Below are positions 43,606 to 50,900 of a DNA stretch of 50,900 nt, piece by piece. Source of the stretch: Thiopontia sp964415865 (lineage in GTDB: Bacteria > Pseudomonadota > Gammaproteobacteria > GCF-002020875); contig CAYQBY010000008.1 of assembly GCA_964415865.1 (NCBI GenBank), positions 1 to 50,900 on the forward strand, read 5' to 3'. Position numbers and translations under genes: made by a program. How positions within the stretch are numbered: position 1 is the stretch's first letter; each line of letters starts with the position of its first letter. The notes beneath the pieces were generated by a model, which had not been told where the DNA came from, searched no databases, and worked only from the letters and a program-made list of their open reading frames with translations.

Positions 43606-45678
43606 TCAAGCAGTATGGAGCAGAGAGATATCTGCAATCCTCAGGAACTGGTTACGCAGCTGTGAGAGTAGGGCGAGGCGGTTATTCCGGATATCTTGAT
43701 CATCTGTCATAACCATCACCGTATCAAAAAACTGATCAACAGAACCACGCAATCCTGAGAGAAGTTTTAGTGCAGCCGCATAATTATTCTGTTGCAGGGT
43801 GTCATCAAGCTGTTGGCGGATCTGCTCCAGCATGGAGTGGAGTGATTTTTCTGCCTCCTCCTCAAGCAGAGCAGAATCAACCTGGCCCTCAATAACATCA
43901 CCAGCCTTTTTCAGCAGATTATGTATCCGTTTGTTGGCCGCACTCAGACTGACTGCCTCCTCACTATCGACAAACTGGTTAACAGCAGCAATACGCAGAT
44001 CAAAATCCATTGGCTGAGGAGGCTGACAAGAGAGTACAGAATCAAATACTGCTGGTGAGATATTTTGATCTCGGTAGTAGCTACGCAGTCTTTCCAACAT
44101 AAAGGCAAAAACCTTCTGCTCGGTACCTTCCTCGATTTTGTCTCTGAAGCCATCAGCCGCTGACTGAATCAATTTCAGCAGGTTCAGCGGGTGTCTATTT
44201 TCAACCATGATACGGAGCACCCCAAGAGCTGCTCGGCGCAGGGCAAATGGATCTTTATCTCCTGTTGGCACCATTCCAATACCGAATATTCCTACCAAGG
44301 AGTCAATGCGCTCGGCCAGAGCAACAGCCTCGCCAGTTGGGGTAGATGGGAGCTGGTCTCCAGAGAAGCGGGGCATGTACTGTTCATCCAGGGCGATAGC
44401 GACCTCAGCAGTCTCACCATCATGTTCACCATAGTAGCGCCCCATGGTGCCTTGAAGCTCCGGGAACTCCTTGACCATATTGGTCAACAGATCACACTTT
44501 GCCAGTATGGCAGCACGTTCCGCATGTTCCACACTGGAACCGAGCTCAGATGCGATGGTTGCAGCAAGTTTGGCGACCCGTTCCGACTTGTCCAATAGTG
44601 ACCCAAGTTTCTCCTGGTAGACCACTTTTTTCAGCCCCTCCTGATGCGAAGAGAGTGGTTGACTCAAATCCTGCTCCCAGAAGAATGCAGCATCAGCGAG
44701 ACGTGGACGAATTACCCGCTCATTCCCACTCTGTACCATTGTTGGATCACTACTCTCAATATTGCTCACAGTTATGAAGTGAGCCATCAGCTCTCCATCT
44801 CCATCAACTACCGGGAAGAACTTCTGGTGCCCCTGCATTGATGCAATCAGTGCCTCTTGAGGCACCGCCAGGAAGCGATCCTCAAAGCTGCCACCAATCG
44901 CAACAGGCCACTCTACCAACGCGGTGACCTCATCCAACAGCCCACTGTCAATAATGGCACTGCCACCAATCCCGGATGCAACATCGATAACCTGTTGGCG
45001 AACCCGTTCACGTCTTACTGATGTGTCAGCTAGTACCATCCCCTCATTTTCCAACTGTGTCGCATAGCTGCCGGCAGATGAGATGGTAATTTTCTCAGGG
45101 TGGTGAAAACGGTGCCCCTGAGATTGGTTACCAGAGGCGATGTCATAGAGTGTTACTGGAACAACAGCATCTCCCAACAGGGCAACAACCCAGTGAACCG
45201 GGCGCAGAAACTCGGCATCAGAGTCTCCCCAGCGCATTCTTTTGGGAATAGGGAGCCGATCCAGAGCGGTTTGAATAATTGCTGGTAGCAGCTCAGTAGT
45301 AGACTTGCCCCTGGATTTTACCTGGTAGCTCATCCAGATCCCTTTTGGGGTCTCAACTCTGTCCAGCTCAGTAACCTCAACCCCACAGGAGCGGGCAAAA
45401 CCCATTACAGCCTTGGTTGGGTTTCCTTCAGCATCAAACGCAGCAGCCTCAGCAGGCCCTTTTCTTTCGGTCTCACGATCAGCCTGTTTTGTCTGCAGGG
45501 CCTCAATGGTAAATGCCAGTCTGCGGGGTGCGGCATAGAGTCTAACCTCGCCATACTCAAGACCTGCTTTTTCTAAACCAGCCTCTACCTCTTGCCCCAG
45601 AGCCTCGCTCAGGGCCTGCAGTGATTTTGGCGGCAACTCCTCTGTGCCTAACTCAAACAGAAAGTTTTCAGTGCTCAT
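43606..45678 (-). CDS. glyS: Glycyl-tRNA synthetase beta subunit
   Basis: Subunit of the bacterial alpha2beta2 GlyRS that binds tRNA. 690 residues, as in E. coli (689). The N-terminal FLFELGTEELPPKSLQAL, central HFITVSNIES, and the anticodon-binding C-terminal region (RLALLSQLRNQFLRIADISLL) are recognisable. ATGA overlap with glyQ gives coupled translation. Confidence 0.97.
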   Translation of the reverse strand: MSTENFLFELGTEELPPKSLQALSEALGQEVEAGLEKAGLEYGEVRLYAAPRRLAFTIEALQTKQADRETERKGPAEAAAFDAEGNPTKAVMGFARSCGVEVTELDRVETPKGIWMSYQVKSRGKSTTELLPAIIQTALDRLPIPKRMRWGDSDAEFLRPVHWVVALLGDAVVPVTLYDIASGNQSQGHRFHHPEKITISSAGSYATQLENEGMVLADTSVRRERVRQQVIDVASGIGGSAIIDSGLLDEVTALVEWPVAIGGSFEDRFLAVPQEALIASMQGHQKFFPVVDGDGELMAHFITVSNIESSDPTMVQSGNERVIRPRLADAAFFWEQDLSQPLSSHQEGLKKVVYQEKLGSLLDKSERVAKLAATIASELGSSVEHAERAAILAKCDLLTNMVKEFPELQGTMGRYYGEHDGETAEVAIALDEQYMPRFSGDQLPSTPTGEAVALAERIDSLVGIFGIGMVPTGDKDPFALRRAALGVLRIMVENRHPLNLLKLIQSAADGFRDKIEEGTEQKVFAFMLERLRSYYRDQNISPAVFDSVLSCQPPQPMDFDLRIAAVNQFVDSEEAVSLSAANKRIHNLLKKAGDVIEGQVDSALLEEEAEKSLHSMLEQIRQQLDDTLQQNNYAAALKLLSGLRGSVDQFFDTVMVMTDDQDIRNNRLALLSQLRNQFLRIADISLLHTA

Positions 45679-46601
45679 GACTCATTCCCCACCGTTTGGT
45701 CTGATCCATTTAACATAGGGAACCCCAGGCTCTCTCTGCGTTCATAATAGGCCTGTGCAACAGCACGGGAGAGCCCACGAATGCGGCCAATAAAGCGGGC
45801 ACGTTCAGTGACTGAGATGGCATTTCTGGCATCAAGTAGATTGAAGAGATGGGAGGATTTCAACATCATCTCATAGGCTGGCAGGGGCAGGCCGGCCTCG
45901 ATCAGCTTCTTGCTTTCGGATTCGCAGCTGTCAAACTGGTGGAACAGCTCTTCTACATTGGCATGTTTGAAATTGTAGGCGGACATCTCCACCTCATTCT
46001 GGTGGAAGACATCACCATATGTGACTTTACCGAGTGGTCCATCAGTCCAGATCAGGTCAAAGACGCTCTCTACACCTTGCAGATACATGGCAATACGCTC
46101 CAGGCCATAGGTGATTTCGCCTGTTACTGGGCGACAATCAAGGCCTCCAACCTGCTGGAAATAGGTAAACTGGCTCACCTCCATTCCATTGAGCCACACC
46201 TCCCAGCCAAGTCCCCAGGCACCGAGGGTGGGAGATTCCCAATTGTCTTCCACAAAACGGATATCGTGAACCAGTGGATCAATCCCCAGCATACGCAGAG
46301 AGTCCAGATAGAGCTCCTGGATCTCCAGAGGTGATGGTTTAATAACAACCTGAAACTGGTAGTAGTGCTGCAGACGGTTGGGGTTCTCGCCATAGCGCCC
46401 ATCGGTTGGACGACGGGAGGGCTGTACATAGGCCGCACTCCAGGGCTCTGGACCGATAGCCCGCAAAAAAGTGGCTGGGTGGAAGGTGCCAGCCCCAACC
46501 TCCATATCGTATGGTTGATTTAGAAGGCACCCCTGTTCCGCCCAGTAGTTCTGAAGCGAAAGAATTAGCCCCTGAAAAGTCGATGAGTCGTTGTTGTTCA
46601 T
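45675..46601 (-). CDS. glyQ: Glycyl-tRNA synthetase alpha subunit
   Basis: Catalytic subunit that activates glycine. 308 residues. Class II core: LQNYWAEQGCLLNQPYDMEVGAGTFHP-type N-terminus (visible as YWAEQGCLLNQPYDMEVGAG), QPSRRPTDGRYGENPNR, and GLERIAMYLQGVESVFDL. The gene is upstream of glyS on the same strand and divergent from the flavoprotein gene. Confidence 0.97.
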   Translation of the reverse strand: MNNNDSSTFQGLILSLQNYWAEQGCLLNQPYDMEVGAGTFHPATFLRAIGPEPWSAAYVQPSRRPTDGRYGENPNRLQHYYQFQVVIKPSPLEIQELYLDSLRMLGIDPLVHDIRFVEDNWESPTLGAWGLGWEVWLNGMEVSQFTYFQQVGGLDCRPVTGEITYGLERIAMYLQGVESVFDLIWTDGPLGKVTYGDVFHQNEVEMSAYNFKHANVEELFHQFDSCESESKKLIEAGLPLPAYEMMLKSSHLFNLLDARNAISVTERARFIGRIRGLSRAVAQAYYERRESLGFPMLNGSDQTVGNES

Positions 46602-46700
46602 GAAAAACCTGAAAAGATGGTTGTTCTCTGTCTGGAAAAAGGAGAATTATAGCACCACTACTTCCCACCCATGGCTACCTCCATTACAGTTATGGCCATT

Positions 46701-47888
46701 ATGTCCAAGACCGTTCAAACAGATGTGCTGATTATTGGTGCTAGCGCATCAGGATTAATGTGCGCAATAGAGGCGGGCAGGCGTGGGCGCAGGGTGATTG
46801 TGCTGGACCATGCCGATAAGCCGGGCAAAAAAATTCTGGTAGCGGGAGGCGGGCGCTGTAATTTCACCAACCAGCAGGTAAGTGCGGACAACTATATATC
46901 CCACAATCCACACTTCTGTAAATCTGCGTTGAGCCGTTTTACCCAGTGGGATTTTATCGCCATGGTGAACCAGCATCGAATCTCATACCATGAGAGGGAT
47001 CATGGACAGCTATTTTGTGACAACAGTGCCAGGGATATCCTCGATATGCTTCTTGCCGAATGTGAAAGTGCAGGGGTGAATATACGTCTACAGAGCGAGA
47101 TCAGAGCTATCAGTAAAGATGGTGAGCTATTCACTGTAGAGACATCACATGGGGATTTTCAGGCAACCTCTTTGGTGATGGCTACTGGCGGACTCTCTAT
47201 TCCAAAGATGGGAGCCACCCCTTTAGGCTATCGGGTGGCGGAACAGTTTGGGCACCATATACGGCCAACTACAGCCGGGCTGGTTCCACTGACCCTCCAC
47301 AGCGAGGATCGGGAAAAGTTTTCAGCGCTGTCAGGTATTGCGGTGGACAGTATTGTCAGCAGAGGTGATGACCAGTTCAGAGAGAATGTACTGTTTACCC
47401 ATAGGGGAGTGAGTGGCCCCGCTATTTTACAGATCTCCTCATACTGGAAGCCAGGGGAGACAGTTCACATTAACCTGTTGCCGGATATGGATGTAGAACA
47501 ATTTCTGATCACAAAACAGTCATCACAGCCCAATAGTCAGTTGGGAACTGTCTTGGCAGAGTTGCTGCCCAAAAGGCTCCCACCACTATTGCTGGGTAGA
47601 GAGGTAGTGGAGACCAGATTGCAGGAGATTACACATGCCAGTTTCAACGATGTTGCACGACAGTTACAGGATTGGCAGCTTAGACCCAATGGTACAGAGG
47701 GTTATCGAACAGCAGAGGTGACCCTGGGAGGCGTGGATTGTAACGAGCTCTCATCCAAAACCATGGAGTCCAGCAAGGAGCCCGGCCTCTATTTTGTTGG
47801 AGAGGTGGTTGATGTCACCGGCTGGTTGGGTGGTTATAATTTCCAGTGGGCTTGGTCATCAGGTTGGTGTGCAGGGCAGGTGGTTTAG
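46701..47888 (+). CDS. NAD(P)/FAD-dependent oxidoreductase, HI0933/BaiN/YhiN family
   Basis: About 395 residues from ATG 46701; an in-frame ATG at 46671 would add ten residues lacking family character. N-terminal FAD motif VLIIGASASGLMCAIEAG, then GKKILVAGGGRCNFTN, ATGGLSIPKMGATPLGYRVA, and the C-terminal GLYFVGEVVDVTGWLGGYNFQWAWSSG, all typical. Substrate unknown in most members. No neighbour suggests a pathway. Confidence 0.88.
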   Translation: MSKTVQTDVLIIGASASGLMCAIEAGRRGRRVIVLDHADKPGKKILVAGGGRCNFTNQQVSADNYISHNPHFCKSALSRFTQWDFIAMVNQHRISYHERDHGQLFCDNSARDILDMLLAECESAGVNIRLQSEIRAISKDGELFTVETSHGDFQATSLVMATGGLSIPKMGATPLGYRVAEQFGHHIRPTTAGLVPLTLHSEDREKFSALSGIAVDSIVSRGDDQFRENVLFTHRGVSGPAILQISSYWKPGETVHINLLPDMDVEQFLITKQSSQPNSQLGTVLAELLPKRLPPLLLGREVVETRLQEITHASFNDVARQLQDWQLRPNGTEGYRTAEVTLGGVDCNELSSKTMESSKEPGLYFVGEVVDVTGWLGGYNFQWAWSSGWCAGQVV

Positions 47889-47906
47889 CTGGGAGCGAGC
47901 AAGCCC

Positions 47907-50198
47907 CTAGATTCCTTTTGTATATTGGGTCTGGGTTGCGGGAGAGATTACTCGGGTGAGCTTTTCTGTTGCCCCACTATCCCCGCTTAGATGGTCCATG
48001 AATAGCTTAACAATGTCAGGTTTTTCAATGCCGGTGCTTGTGCTGGTTTTTATACCTCTCAAGTCAATGAGAAAGCTGGAAAATCTGTTGGGTATATCTG
48101 CAACAACATCGGTGTTGAGGAAATCATACTCATTATAGACAGAGTGATATCCACCCTTCGCCTTATCAATAACGAAGGAGACCTGTTTAAGATTAGTGAT
48201 AGAGGAGGATTTTTCACAGCGCTGAATGCATCTGTCATCTACTATATTTTTTTCGCACCCAGTTATGGGGTGGAACATGCAGACCCGGCTCGTCATTAAT
48301 ACGATAGGGTGATATATGCTGTAGTAGAGATCAAAGTTGTCAGGCTTTTTGATCCTCTTTATCTGATTTTTATTAAGCTCATTCGAGATAAATGCACCAC
48401 TACAGTTAAAACTCTCTTTCAGGCAGAGCAGGCTGAATGAGTTGACAAGATTCATATATGGGCCAGCAACCCATGGGATTCCCTGCTGATATGCCTCGTA
48501 GGCCACGCCGCTGTTGTTGGTAACAATCTTTTTCGGTTTCAGCTGGTGAAGAAGCTCTACGGCGGCATGGTACTCCTCACCAATCAACAGAGGTGGAAAC
48601 CATGGGATTAGTTTTGGGTTGAGCGTGAAGAGTTCGATTAGTTGAGAGAGGTTATGTTGGATAGTGGAGGGGAGTTGGAAATAGAGCTCTGCAACCCCAT
48701 CCTCAGCAAGGCGAAGATCATCTTGTGATGAGATCAACAGCGACAGAGATGGCGCAGTCTTGACACGGTCCGGTTCTGGCAAGGTTGGCATCTCAACTGG
48801 ACCAATACTCTCTCTTGAGTCGTTCAGAACAGATAAAATCTCGTTTTTTATCCGGGTAAGTGAGCTGAAAGGAATAGAGAGCCCGTTCTGCAATTTCTCC
48901 AGCTCAAGATCCTTGATAAAATATTCAGTCTCATTGATGGCCTTGAGCCGCTTTAATAAAAACTGACGATCAAGAGATTGTGGTGGTTTTTTACCACTGC
49001 CATGTCGTGAGTCGTTATCTTCAACAGGCTTAACAATCTCTATCAGGCTGGTGTCCGAGGAGACGGTGAATCTGCTTTCAGGGGTTTCAACAAGGAGCAG
49101 CAGAGGCACACCAGCGCTGCCAGAGACGGTGATTTGCAGAGGTGCCTGCTCAATGCTTAGGCTATCAATCCCATCTCTGACGCTCTCGATAATCTCTGTT
49201 TTCAGCTCATAGAGCTCCTTTTTAGCAGTTGATAAATCCCCACTGCCTGCGCTGCCATTCTGTTTGGAACGGTAGAGCGCTGAGTTATCTCGAGGGTTAT
49301 CAATAAAGACCTGGTTACTGATGGATCCCTGTAAAAACGAGTTTGAGAAGTCTCGGTTAAACACCTTGCGCAGGCTGCTGTCATCACTGCTGGATATCCC
49401 CTGTTCATAAAACTGCTGTAGCTGCTTTCTCCAGGCATCTACCACGGTATAGACATAGTGGTATTTTTTTATTCGGCCTTCAATCTTGATAGAGTCAACC
49501 CCGGCACCGTGGAGTGCACCAAGATCGGAATATGCTGAGTTGTCTTTTATGTTCAGTGGGAAGTCCATTCCCTCGGCAGTAGTCAGGTATTGGTCTCTAC
49601 AGGGCTGGCTGCAGCGTCCACGGTTGCCGGAATTTCCACCATGCAGAGAGCTCATGTAACAGAGGCCTGAAAAGGAGATGCAGTTGGAGCCGTGGACAAA
49701 TACCTCGGTCAGCATATCATTCTCATGTGCAACGGAACTCAGCTCTTTTATCTCATCAAGATTCAGCTCTCTGGAAAGGTTTGCTCTGGTAGCCCCCAAA
49801 TGGTGCAGGAATTTTATCTGGCCAGAGTTGTGAGTTGTCAGCTGAGTGGATGCATGCACCTTGAGGGTTGGAAAATATCTGCAGAGCAGGTAGAGCAACC
49901 CCAGATCCTGAACAATAACCCCATCAATCCTGGTGTTGACCAACCTGTTCAGCACCCCCACAAGAGCAGGTATTTCGCTCTCTACTATGATGATGTTGAT
50001 GGTTAGAAAGATTTCACAGCTATTTCTGTGGGCAAGCCGGACAATCCCGTTAAGGTTATCAAGCGTTATATTTGCTGCACGGTTTCTGGCATTGAATCGT
50101 TCCAATCCACAATAGACAGCATCTGCTCCAGCCAGGATAGCTGCCTTGATGGAGTCAATATCACCACCCGGTGCCAGCAGTTCGATCTCTTTTTTCAT
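47907..50198 (-). CDS. Peptidase U32 family protein (RlhA/YdcP-like)
   Basis: 763 residues. The N-terminal U32 domain begins ELLAPGGDIDSIKAAILAGADAVYCG; the Fe-S cysteine set is C173, C180, C196, C200 (FVHGSNCISFSGLC ... GRCSQPCR). In E. coli, related U32 proteins hydroxylate RNA (RlhA on 23S C2501, TrhP on tRNA U34), so a hydroxylase role is likelier than proteolysis, by inference. A middle DUF3656-like part and a C-terminal region with a second group of four cysteines (CMFHPITGCEKNIVDDRC, then QRC) follow. It is longer than E. coli YdcP (about 650). Confidence 0.82.
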   Translation of the reverse strand: MKKEIELLAPGGDIDSIKAAILAGADAVYCGLERFNARNRAANITLDNLNGIVRLAHRNSCEIFLTINIIIVESEIPALVGVLNRLVNTRIDGVIVQDLGLLYLLCRYFPTLKVHASTQLTTHNSGQIKFLHHLGATRANLSRELNLDEIKELSSVAHENDMLTEVFVHGSNCISFSGLCYMSSLHGGNSGNRGRCSQPCRDQYLTTAEGMDFPLNIKDNSAYSDLGALHGAGVDSIKIEGRIKKYHYVYTVVDAWRKQLQQFYEQGISSSDDSSLRKVFNRDFSNSFLQGSISNQVFIDNPRDNSALYRSKQNGSAGSGDLSTAKKELYELKTEIIESVRDGIDSLSIEQAPLQITVSGSAGVPLLLLVETPESRFTVSSDTSLIEIVKPVEDNDSRHGSGKKPPQSLDRQFLLKRLKAINETEYFIKDLELEKLQNGLSIPFSSLTRIKNEILSVLNDSRESIGPVEMPTLPEPDRVKTAPSLSLLISSQDDLRLAEDGVAELYFQLPSTIQHNLSQLIELFTLNPKLIPWFPPLLIGEEYHAAVELLHQLKPKKIVTNNSGVAYEAYQQGIPWVAGPYMNLVNSFSLLCLKESFNCSGAFISNELNKNQIKRIKKPDNFDLYYSIYHPIVLMTSRVCMFHPITGCEKNIVDDRCIQRCEKSSSITNLKQVSFVIDKAKGGYHSVYNEYDFLNTDVVADIPNRFSSFLIDLRGIKTSTSTGIEKPDIVKLFMDHLSGDSGATEKLTRVISPATQTQYTKGI

Positions 50199-50221
50199 TG
50201 AAACCTGTCTGAGCAGGGCGA

Positions 50222-50530
50222 CTAGTCCGAATCAGTTTTTGTGGCCGGTTTTTTGGTGCGATAGCCAGGTTTTGCCACAATCTCTATATAAAAGGAGTCA
50301 AGCGGTTTGGACTCAGACTCGGCAATCTGTTTATCAATCTCGGAGAGGTGAATGACGACACTGCTTGCCTCATCATCCCCAAACTTGCAGTCAAAGTCCC
50401 AAAAATCAACCCCATCAGGCAGGCTCTTTCTACGCTCCCTTTTAATATATTTTCTGATTTCATGTTTAATGGACTCAACAAGGCGAGGCTTCGTCTTCTT
50501 GGGGTGGGTGAGTGAGAAGGTTTTTTTCAT
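50222..50530 (-). CDS. DUF6172-like small basic protein
   Basis: About 102 residues from ATG 50530. It reads MKKTFSLTHPKKTKPRLVES, KYIKRERRKSLPDGVDFWDF, and ends in a lysine-rich tail. I recognise the family only as an uncharacterised one (DUF6172). The frame is open to 50656 but the extra N-terminal residues look non-coding and lie over the promoter of the divergent gene. 23 bp upstream of the U32 gene start, so the two are probably co-transcribed. Confidence 0.78.
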   Translation of the reverse strand: MKKTFSLTHPKKTKPRLVESIKHEIRKYIKRERRKSLPDGVDFWDFDCKFGDDEASSVVIHLSEIDKQIAESESKPLDSFYIEIVAKPGYRTKKPATKTDSD

Positions 50531-50643
50531 GATATGAGCCGTTAATACTGCAAGGAATGAGCGGGCATTATCCGTGAAAGAGGCATCAATTGACAGCCAT
50601 CTGCTAGAATGCGCCCTCATTACTGAGTGAACCGGAATAATTG

Positions 50644-50900
50644 ATGTCAGAAGCAAAAAAAGCGGCGGTATTGGTTTCAGGTGGACTGGATTCCATGCTG
50701 GCAGTACGCGTACTCCAGGAGCAGGGTATTCATGTTGAGGGTATCAACTTCTATACCGGCTTCTGTGTGGAGGGGCATACCCACGCCATCCGCAAGAAAG
50801 ATCAGAAAAAAGACAAACGTAACAACGCACTCTGGGTTGCCGAACAGCTGGGGATCAAACTTCACATTGTTGATATCGTGGAGGAGTACAAGGATGTTTT
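50644..50900 (+). CDS. PP-loop ATPase, tRNA thiouridylase (MnmA/ThiI)-like, truncated by window end
   Basis: The first 85 codons of a gene that runs off the right edge. ATG 50644, then KKAAVLVSGGLDSMLAVRVL with the PP-loop SGGLDS, then GINFYTGFCVEGHTHAIRKK and NALWVAEQLGIKLHIVDIVEEYKDVF. This resembles proteins often annotated as tRNA (5-methylaminomethyl-2-thiouridylate)-methyltransferase, distinct from canonical MnmA. ATP-dependent adenylation in sulfur transfer to tRNA is the family expectation; the substrate is unknown. Divergent from the DUF6172-like gene with 113 bp between. Confidence 0.75.
   Translation, partial: MSEAKKAAVLVSGGLDSMLAVRVLQEQGIHVEGINFYTGFCVEGHTHAIRKKDQKKDKRNNALWVAEQLGIKLHIVDIVEEYKDV

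Noticed and set aside
44525..44541. parS-like sequence in glyS (TGTTCCACACTGGAACC)
   Set aside because: It has an extra base and lacks the central CACGTG, so the palindrome is broken; most likely chance.

Overview
The window is a continuous, gene-dense stretch of a gammaproteobacterial chromosome around the replication origin. By eye the base composition is near 50% GC. Evidence for the group: the order rpmH-rnpA-yidC-mnmE beside dnaA-dnaN-recF-gyrB, mnmG-rsmG-parA-parB-atpIBEFHAGDC-glmU, hemCDXY, a split glyQ/glyS glycyl-tRNA synthetase, UbiC/UbiD, CmoA/CmoB, PrlC and MlaA. No insertion sequence, phage gene, CRISPR array, tRNA or rRNA was found. Some proteins (AscD-like reductase beside UbiD, stand-alone PDC-type sensor, PP-loop protein at the right edge) resemble ones I recall from sulfur-oxidising gammaproteobacteria, but the genus is not determined.

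Layout. 1-4.3 kb: rightward hemC-hemD-hemX-hemY (late tetrapyrrole synthesis), preceded by a repeated, palindromic promoter region. 4.2-11.4 kb: a leftward run prlC-cmoA-cmoB-DUF2914-ubiD-ascD-like (peptide turnover, wobble-uridine modification, ubiquinone). 11.5-12.4 kb: rightward gamma-carbonic anhydrase and YjbQ genes. 12.5-14.6 kb: divergent phoH-type and ubiC genes. 14.6-27.2 kb: a 14-gene leftward run mnmG-rsmG-parA-parB-atpIBEFHAGDC-glmU with no internal gap above 48 bp. 27.4-31.5 kb: mlaA, an ArsC/YfgD-type gene, amtB, glnK and a PDC-sensor gene, lying between mnmG and mnmE, which are commonly near neighbours. 31.7-35.3 kb: leftward rpmH-rnpA-yidC-mnmE, with no yidD. 35.3-42 kb: the origin region and rightward dnaA-dnaN-recF-gyrB. 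42-46.6 kb: leftward glyQ-glyS-MazG-like-gmhB-plsC. 46.7-50.9 kb: a flavoprotein, a U32-type protein, a DUF6172-type protein and a truncated PP-loop gene.

How the parts work together. The origin has perfect DnaA boxes on both sides of dnaA and a five-copy CTA run in the AT-rich dnaA-dnaN gap that looks like a DnaA-trio unwinding element. Two parS sequences of the Pseudomonas type lie inside recF, and their partners parA/parB are about 14 kb to the left, so replication start and segregation loading are encoded close together. Genes left of the origin mostly run leftward and dnaA-gyrB run rightward, both with the replication forks. A strong sigma-54 promoter with an upstream NtrC-like site precedes glnK-amtB, which points to nitrogen control. 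Many neighbours are coupled by 1- or 4-base stop/start overlaps, and cmoA and cmoB are in one frame separated by a single stop codon.

The window is mostly housekeeping. I found no convincing wholly new system. The observations most worth following are the parS sites inside recF, the origin architecture, the cmoA/cmoB single-stop junction, the repeated palindrome upstream of hemC, and the stand-alone PDC-sensor gene beside the nitrogen genes.
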